NCBI GenBank assembly: GCA_000436835.1 | Contig: FR889161.1 | Coordinates: 120,890-184,889 of the forward strand | Direction: 5' to 3' | DNA: 64,000 bases | Source: Eubacterium sp. CAG:251 | GTDB lineage: Bacteria; Bacillota; Clostridia; Oscillospirales; Acutalibacteraceae | Part shown: positions 59,358-64,000 of the stretch, one piece after another | Position numbering within the stretch: the stretch's first letter is position 1 | Layout: every line of letters starts with the position of its first letter | Notes under the pieces: generated by a model | The model's input: only the letters and a program-made list of their open reading frames with translations | Database searches by the model: none | What the model was told of the DNA's origin: nothing | Position numbers and translations under genes: made by a program

Positions 59358-60658
59358 TAACAGAGGAAGAAAGACAAAAAATGCGCAAAAAGCGCCAGCG
59401 TGCACGTAAGCGCAAAAGAGTGAGAAAAAAGATATTACTCATTATTGCGGCAATAATAATATTGTTGGCTGTTTTTATTGTGACTGTTAAGCTTGTTAAT
59501 CCTGATTTTGACATTGCATCTTATCTTCCGAGCGGCAAGGCACAGCAGGCGGTTGAAATGATTGATTCCAAATTGTTTAACAAAACAACAACAACAACAA
59601 CATCTACAACCCAGCCAACTACCCAAAAGGAAACCACAACCAAAGCACGTGACATCAAAAAAGCCGATTACGATTACGATGATTTCAGCGTTTTTGCATT
59701 TGACACCTCGCTTCAGGGTAATCAGGTGGGAAATTTGCTCAATAAATCAAACGGAGCAGTAACTTACAGTTCGGCATATATTTACTACAGCATTGAGGGC
59801 AAAGGCATTTTCCGTTTTGAGCCTAATGAGGAGAAGAACGCTAAAATTATCAGCGGTAATTATAATTTTAAATATCTTAATGTTTTAGGCGACTATCTTT
59901 ATGCTGTTGACGTTAATACCTCAACGCTTAAGAAGTTTTCGGTTTCAGGCGGCGACGGAGTCAATATAAGTGATAACATAGCTTTTGCTTATCTTTATAA
60001 TGATAAAATTTATTTTGTCGGCACTGACAATGCAGTCGGCTTTATCAATTTAAGCGATAATAATAAAACCGTTCTCTATACCGCACCAGCCGATAAAACC
60101 GTATCTTTTGCCGGAATTTCACTTTCAAGAGTGTTTTTTGTTACTCATGACAGTGTGGCAAATTACGATGAATATATAACTGTTAATTTGAGTGATTCAA
60201 ACGATGTTCTTAATTTTCGTGATGATACAAAGAATAATGAAATAGTTAACTTATCCTTTGAATGTGGATTTATGTATTATTACAAGAAAAATGATGATTC
60301 AACGTATTCTCTTTGCAGGCAGAAATTCGGCTCGGATAATGTTGTGACATTGGTAGATAATTGCTCTGTTACAGATTATCCTGTTGTTTATTCAAACAGG
60401 CTTTATTTCGGCGAGCTTGACGGCTCAAAGTATAAGGCAAGAGAACTTAATATGAATTCAAAAGCTACTAAAACAATGCTTTCGGTATCTGATTGTGACG
60501 GTACCGGTACACTTGCTGTAGGTTACGGATATCAATATGTATTTTTAATCGGTACTAAGAGTGAGGGCGGAGAATTCACTTGCAAAACGAGTTGCATTTA
60601 TACATCGTCATCAAGTGATAATACCTTAAGTTTTAACGGCAAGAAACTGACTTATTAA
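59354..60658 (+). CDS. Membrane-anchored beta-propeller-like protein
   Basis: A 434-residue protein. A very basic cytoplasmic start (~1-25) leads to one membrane segment (~26-48), a threonine linker (~78-98) coded by an ACA/ACAACA-rich stretch near 59587-59640, and a ~330-residue beta-rich extracytoplasmic domain with recurring SAYIYYSIEGKGIFRF, YLYAVD and LYNDKIYFVG units, like DUF5050 propellers. The function is unknown. The ATG overlaps proA by 4 bases, and the flippase follows 18 bases later, so it may accompany surface polysaccharide export. Confidence 0.7.
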   Translation: MITEEERQKMRKKRQRARKRKRVRKKILLIIAAIIILLAVFIVTVKLVNPDFDIASYLPSGKAQQAVEMIDSKLFNKTTTTTTSTTQPTTQKETTTKARDIKKADYDYDDFSVFAFDTSLQGNQVGNLLNKSNGAVTYSSAYIYYSIEGKGIFRFEPNEEKNAKIISGNYNFKYLNVLGDYLYAVDVNTSTLKKFSVSGGDGVNISDNIAFAYLYNDKIYFVGTDNAVGFINLSDNNKTVLYTAPADKTVSFAGISLSRVFFVTHDSVANYDEYITVNLSDSNDVLNFRDDTKNNEIVNLSFECGFMYYYKKNDDSTYSLCRQKFGSDNVVTLVDNCSVTDYPVVYSNRLYFGELDGSKYKARELNMNSKATKTMLSVSDCDGTGTLAVGYGYQYVFLIGTKSEGGEFTCKTSCIYTSSSSDNTLSFNGKKLTY

Positions 60659-60676
60659 TTTATTTGAGGAAATTTT

Positions 60677-62107
60677 ATGGATAAATACAAAAAATTAGCA
60701 TCAAACACTTTAATATTTGCGATAGGTACTTTTTCATCAAAGATACTTTCGTTTTTGTTAATGCCGTTTGTAACAAGAATGATGGGTACGGGCGATTACG
60801 GCTCCGCAGACTTGGTTCAGCAAACAGTTAATGTGCTTATTCCTGTTGTTACACTTCAGGTCAACAGTGCGGCATTGCGTTTTGCTCTTGACAAGGCGGT
60901 TGACAAATCAGATGTTTTCAAGGTTGGAGTTAGGACAACTCTTGCAGGTTTTGCGGTTTTTCTTATTTTTACCTATCCTTTAAGTAAGCTTACAATTAAT
61001 GATTTCCACCTTGGGGATTATATAATTTTGATTGTGTCGTTCGTTCTTGTTTCAAGCTTTAGGCAGCTCTGCCAGCAGTTTGTCAGGGGCAGTGGGCACG
61101 TTAAACTTTATGCGGTTGACGGTATACTTGCCACGGCAACAACGCTTGCGTTTACTATTCTTTTCCTCGGTCCTTTTAAATGGGGTGTGACGGGATATAT
61201 TGTTGCAATTATTGCTTCCGACGCTTGCTCTGTTGTGTTCTATTTCGCAACTGCCAAATTATACAGATATATAAATTTCAATAAGCTTAAAGATAACAGC
61301 ATCACATCGCAGATGCTCAAATATTGTGTTCCGCTTATTCCTACAATAATTTTGTGGTGGATTATTAACGTGTCTGACAGATATATGGTAACTTATTTTA
61401 TTTCATCATCTGCAAACGGACTTTATACCGCCGCATCTAAGATACCTAATTTTGTAATTCTTTTCTCTCAAATTTTTATTGACGCTTGGCAGCTTAGTGC
61501 GGTTGACGAATATGACCAAGAGGGCGGCAGGCAGTTCTTTACCAAGGTGTTTCGTGTTTATTCAGGCGGAATTTTTGCCGTTGCGTCTGTCCTTATTTTG
61601 CTTTGTCAGTTTATTACAAAAATACTTGTTGCAAAGTCTTATTATGATTCGTGGCAGTTTGTTCCTATTCTTATTATTGCCACAACGTATTCTTGCGTTG
61701 TCAATTTCCTTGCCTCAATATATATGGCGGAAAAAAAGAATGTTATGTCTCTTGTGACGGCTATGAGCGGTGCAATTACCAACTTTGTTTTAAATTTGGT
61801 ATTCATTCCTCGTATCGGTGCAAACGGTGCGGCTTTGGCAACTGTTTGTGCATTCCTTGTGGTATTCGTTACAAGGGCTATAGATACAAGAAGATTTATT
61901 AAAATAGATTTTAAACTTCCTGTTCTTTTGGGCGAAACGGCAGTACTTGTTACTCAATCGATTCTTCTTCTCAAATATGACGGTACGCTTTGGGTTTATA
62001 TAATTGAGGTTTTACTTGTTGTTGTTATGCTTCTTCTTAATTTGAAGCCTATTAAGGAACTTGTAAATCTTATTTTGGCAAAATTCTTGAAAAAAAGAAA
62101 GAACTAA
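60677..62107 (+). CDS. Polysaccharide flippase (MATE/Wzx-like)
   Basis: A 476-residue protein with about 14 membrane segments. The first residues (KLASNTLIFAIGTFSSKILSFLLMPFVTRMM) and the GDYGSADLVQQ segment are typical of oligosaccharide flippases of the MOP superfamily. It would move lipid-linked sugar repeats outward. No glycosyltransferases are adjacent. ATG behind TGAGGAAATTTT. Substrate unknown, though the teichoic acid operon and acyltransferase in the window show a busy envelope. Confidence 0.9.
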   Translation: MDKYKKLASNTLIFAIGTFSSKILSFLLMPFVTRMMGTGDYGSADLVQQTVNVLIPVVTLQVNSAALRFALDKAVDKSDVFKVGVRTTLAGFAVFLIFTYPLSKLTINDFHLGDYIILIVSFVLVSSFRQLCQQFVRGSGHVKLYAVDGILATATTLAFTILFLGPFKWGVTGYIVAIIASDACSVVFYFATAKLYRYINFNKLKDNSITSQMLKYCVPLIPTIILWWIINVSDRYMVTYFISSSANGLYTAASKIPNFVILFSQIFIDAWQLSAVDEYDQEGGRQFFTKVFRVYSGGIFAVASVLILLCQFITKILVAKSYYDSWQFVPILIIATTYSCVVNFLASIYMAEKKNVMSLVTAMSGAITNFVLNLVFIPRIGANGAALATVCAFLVVFVTRAIDTRRFIKIDFKLPVLLGETAVLVTQSILLLKYDGTLWVYIIEVLLVVVMLLLNLKPIKELVNLILAKFLKKRKN

Positions 62108-62131
62108 TATATTAACAATGCGTTATTACGG

Positions 62132-62160
62132 TTGCAAAAACAGCATTTTTAGTATATAAT
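62132..62160 (+). promoter_or_regulatory. Promoter of glgP
   Basis: TTGCAA (62132-62137) and a perfect TATAAT (62155-62160) with 17-base spacing, giving a leader of about 50 bases. Confidence 0.8.
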
Positions 62161-62215
62161 ATACAAAGAACATAGCAAAATAGACTGAAAATATTGAAAT
62201 TTTTGGAGGATATGT

Positions 62216-64000
62216 ATGGAAAAGATGACTGTTTCGCAGGCAAAGAAAGCGATAAGCGATAAGCTTAGTCACTTCTTTGGAGTAGATACAAAAACTGCGA
62301 CAGACGAACAATATTATAAAGCAGTTGCGATGATTATTCGTGACAGGCTTTCACAAATGAACAGCGATTTCAGGCAAGAGGCTAAGGGTCAAGACAGCAA
62401 GGAAATTTATTATCTTTGTATGGAATTTCTTATGGGTCGCTCACTTAAAAATAATCTTTATAATCTTGATTTGACGGAAACATTCAAGAAAGCACTTGAA
62501 TCTTTCGACGTAAGCCTTGATAAGCTTTATGAAAAAGAGCCTGACGCAGGTCTTGGTAACGGCGGTCTCGGCAGGCTTGCTGCGTGCTATCTCGACGGTC
62601 TTGCAACAAACGGCTTTCAGTCAATGGGTTATTCTATCAGATATGAAGCAGGTATTTTCAAACAAAAGCTTGTTGACGGCTGGCAGACAGAGCTTCCTGA
62701 TTTTTGGCTTCCGGGCGGTGAGGTTTGGCTCGTTCCACGTGAAGAAAGAAGTGTAGAGGTTAAGTTTGAAGGCTGGGTTGACGAAAGCTGGGACGGCGAT
62801 TTCCACCACGTTAATTACAAGGATTGCAACACTGTAACCGCAGTTCCTTACGATATGTATGTTTCGGGTAAAGGCAAGGGAGTTTCAAGGCTTCGCCTTT
62901 GGGCTGCAAGCAAGCCTGAGCTTGATATGGGTCTTTTTAATTCAGGCTCATATATTAAGGCTATGGAGCAAAGCGCTATGGCTGAGGCTATTTCTAAGGT
63001 GCTTTATCCTGCCGATAACACCCCTGAGGGCAAGTCACTCAGACTTCGTCAGCAGTATTTTCTTGTTTCTGCTTCTATTCAGGATATTATTCAGCGCCAT
63101 CTCACAAGATACGGCACGCTTGACAATCTTCCTGACAAGGTAGCAATTCATATCAACGATACTCACCCGACTATGGCTATTCCTGAGCTTATGAGAATTA
63201 TGCTTGATGAATGCGGCTATGATTGGGATACCGCATGGAGTCTTGTTACGAGAACCGTTGCTTATACTAACCACACGGTTATGAAAGAAGCACTTGAATG
63301 TTGGAGCGAGGACCTTTATAAAAGACTTCTTCCCCGTATTTATTCAATCACTAAGGAAATTGATAATCGTTTTCGTGCTTACGTTTGGGGCGCAACAGGC
63401 GATGCGGATAAGGTTGAAAGAATGGCAATCGTTTCAGGCGGTGTAGTAAGAATGGCTAATCTTTGCGTTGCCGGCTCTCACTGCGTAAACGGTGTATCTG
63501 CGCTTCATTCCGAGATTCTTAAGGACACTGTATTTAACGATTTTTATACAATCACTCCTGAAAAGTTTACCAATGTAACAAACGGTATTGCGTTTAGAAG
63601 ATGGATTTGTCAGGCAAATCCTGAGCTTACCTCGTTTATTACTGAACTTATCGGCGACGGATTTATAACTAAGAGTGATGAACTTCTTAAGCTTCGTGAT
63701 TATAAAGATGACAAGCAGGTGCTTGACAGACTTACTGCAATTAAGCTTGCCAATAAGGAAAAATTTGCCTCGGTAGTTAAAAAGAGAAACGGCATTGAGC
63801 TTGACCCGACATCTATTTTTGATGTTCAGGTTAAAAGACTTCACGAGTATAAAAGGCAGCAGCTTAACGTTCTTAATATTATTGCCGAATATCAGATGCT
63901 TAAGGCTAATCCTAATATGGAATTCCAGCCGAGAACTTATATTTTTGCTTCTAAGGCAGCACCCGGCTACTTTATGGCTAAGAAGATTATCGAGCTTATC
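62216..64000 (+). CDS. glgP: Glycogen/alpha-glucan phosphorylase (3' end outside window)
   Basis: The first 595 residues of a phosphorylase that releases glucose 1-phosphate from glycogen or starch. It shows YYLCMEFLMGRSLKNNLYNL (~63-82), the GNGGLGRLAACYLDGLATNG segment, RYEAGIF(K)Q, HINDTHPTMAIPELMR, and VNGVSALHSEILK. The frame continues to the last base, so about 200 C-terminal residues with the PLP lysine are missing. ATG behind GGAGGAT; an ATG four bases upstream is in another frame. The C-terminal truncation is due to the window edge, not the gene. Confidence 0.96.
   Translation, partial: MEKMTVSQAKKAISDKLSHFFGVDTKTATDEQYYKAVAMIIRDRLSQMNSDFRQEAKGQDSKEIYYLCMEFLMGRSLKNNLYNLDLTETFKKALESFDVSLDKLYEKEPDAGLGNGGLGRLAACYLDGLATNGFQSMGYSIRYEAGIFKQKLVDGWQTELPDFWLPGGEVWLVPREERSVEVKFEGWVDESWDGDFHHVNYKDCNTVTAVPYDMYVSGKGKGVSRLRLWAASKPELDMGLFNSGSYIKAMEQSAMAEAISKVLYPADNTPEGKSLRLRQQYFLVSASIQDIIQRHLTRYGTLDNLPDKVAIHINDTHPTMAIPELMRIMLDECGYDWDTAWSLVTRTVAYTNHTVMKEALECWSEDLYKRLLPRIYSITKEIDNRFRAYVWGATGDADKVERMAIVSGGVVRMANLCVAGSHCVNGVSALHSEILKDTVFNDFYTITPEKFTNVTNGIAFRRWICQANPELTSFITELIGDGFITKSDELLKLRDYKDDKQVLDRLTAIKLANKEKFASVVKKRNGIELDPTSIFDVQVKRLHEYKRQQLNVLNIIAEYQMLKANPNMEFQPRTYIFASKAAPGYFMAKKIIELI

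Noticed and set aside
59587..59605. ACA repeat as a slippage switch in the propeller-like gene
   Set aside because: The unit is three bases, so slippage would only change linker length, not the frame.

Overview
The window is a chromosomal stretch of an AT-rich, low-GC Gram-positive bacterium. It looks like a strictly anaerobic gut Clostridia member of the Ruminococcus/Oscillospiraceae type. The evidence is the gene mix (reverse rubrerythrin behind a PerR-like regulator, L27 with a cleavable N-terminus plus the Prp protease, SepF and DivIVA, a YpeB spore-germination homologue, threonine-rich secreted linkers) and the strong AGGAGG-type ribosome sites with TTGACA/TATAAT promoters. The assignment comes from gene content only; there is no rRNA here. 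No phage, transposase, tRNA, rRNA or CRISPR array was seen.

Layout. 1-12.6 kb: a long same-strand run of repair, translation and division genes (mutS 3' part, mutL, miaA, an HlyD-like membrane protein, yggS, sepF, divIVA, ileS, lspA, an rluD-type gene), followed to 15.4 kb by a HAD phosphatase, nfo and galM. 15.4-17.7 kb: serine operon serC-serA on the minus strand. 18-20 kb: a monoacylglycerol-lipase-like hydrolase, then rplU-prp-rpmA behind a perfect promoter and leader. 20.06-20.41 kb: a gene-free block of nested hairpins, the best candidate for something undescribed. 20.4-22.4 kb: htpG under a perfect CIRCE operator. 22.4-25.1 kb: a secreted FN3 protein, and an XRE repressor divergent from a surface leucine-rich-repeat protein, with two matching operators bracketing the latter's promoter. 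25.2-30.4 kb: gltX-glnS-typA. 30.6-39 kb: acyltransferase with a DUF4250-type small gene, perR-rubrerythrin, a stand-alone amidohydrolase composite domain, a 2-hydroxyacid dehydrogenase, asnB, nitroreductase with GDPD, and a CHAP protein. 39-46.3 kb (minus): an MFS exporter, a ribitol teichoic acid operon (two TagF/TarL-like polymerases, tarI, tarJ) and marR. 46.4-50.5 kb: zapA, a U32 peptidase, maf, and a PHP gene with a structured leader. 50.6-57.2 kb: a solute-binding lipoprotein, ilvA-ridA, purine nucleoside phosphorylase, lrgAB, a small lipoprotein and ypeB. 57.3-64 kb: proB-proA, a membrane beta-propeller-like protein, a polysaccharide flippase and the 5' part of glycogen phosphorylase.

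Together the genes are mostly core: DNA mismatch repair, tRNA charging and modification, cell division, amino-acid synthesis (Ser, Asn, Pro), threonine degradation with RidA protection, oxidative-stress defence and envelope polymer synthesis. Most transcription units are cleanly bounded by hairpin terminators, several of them bidirectional.
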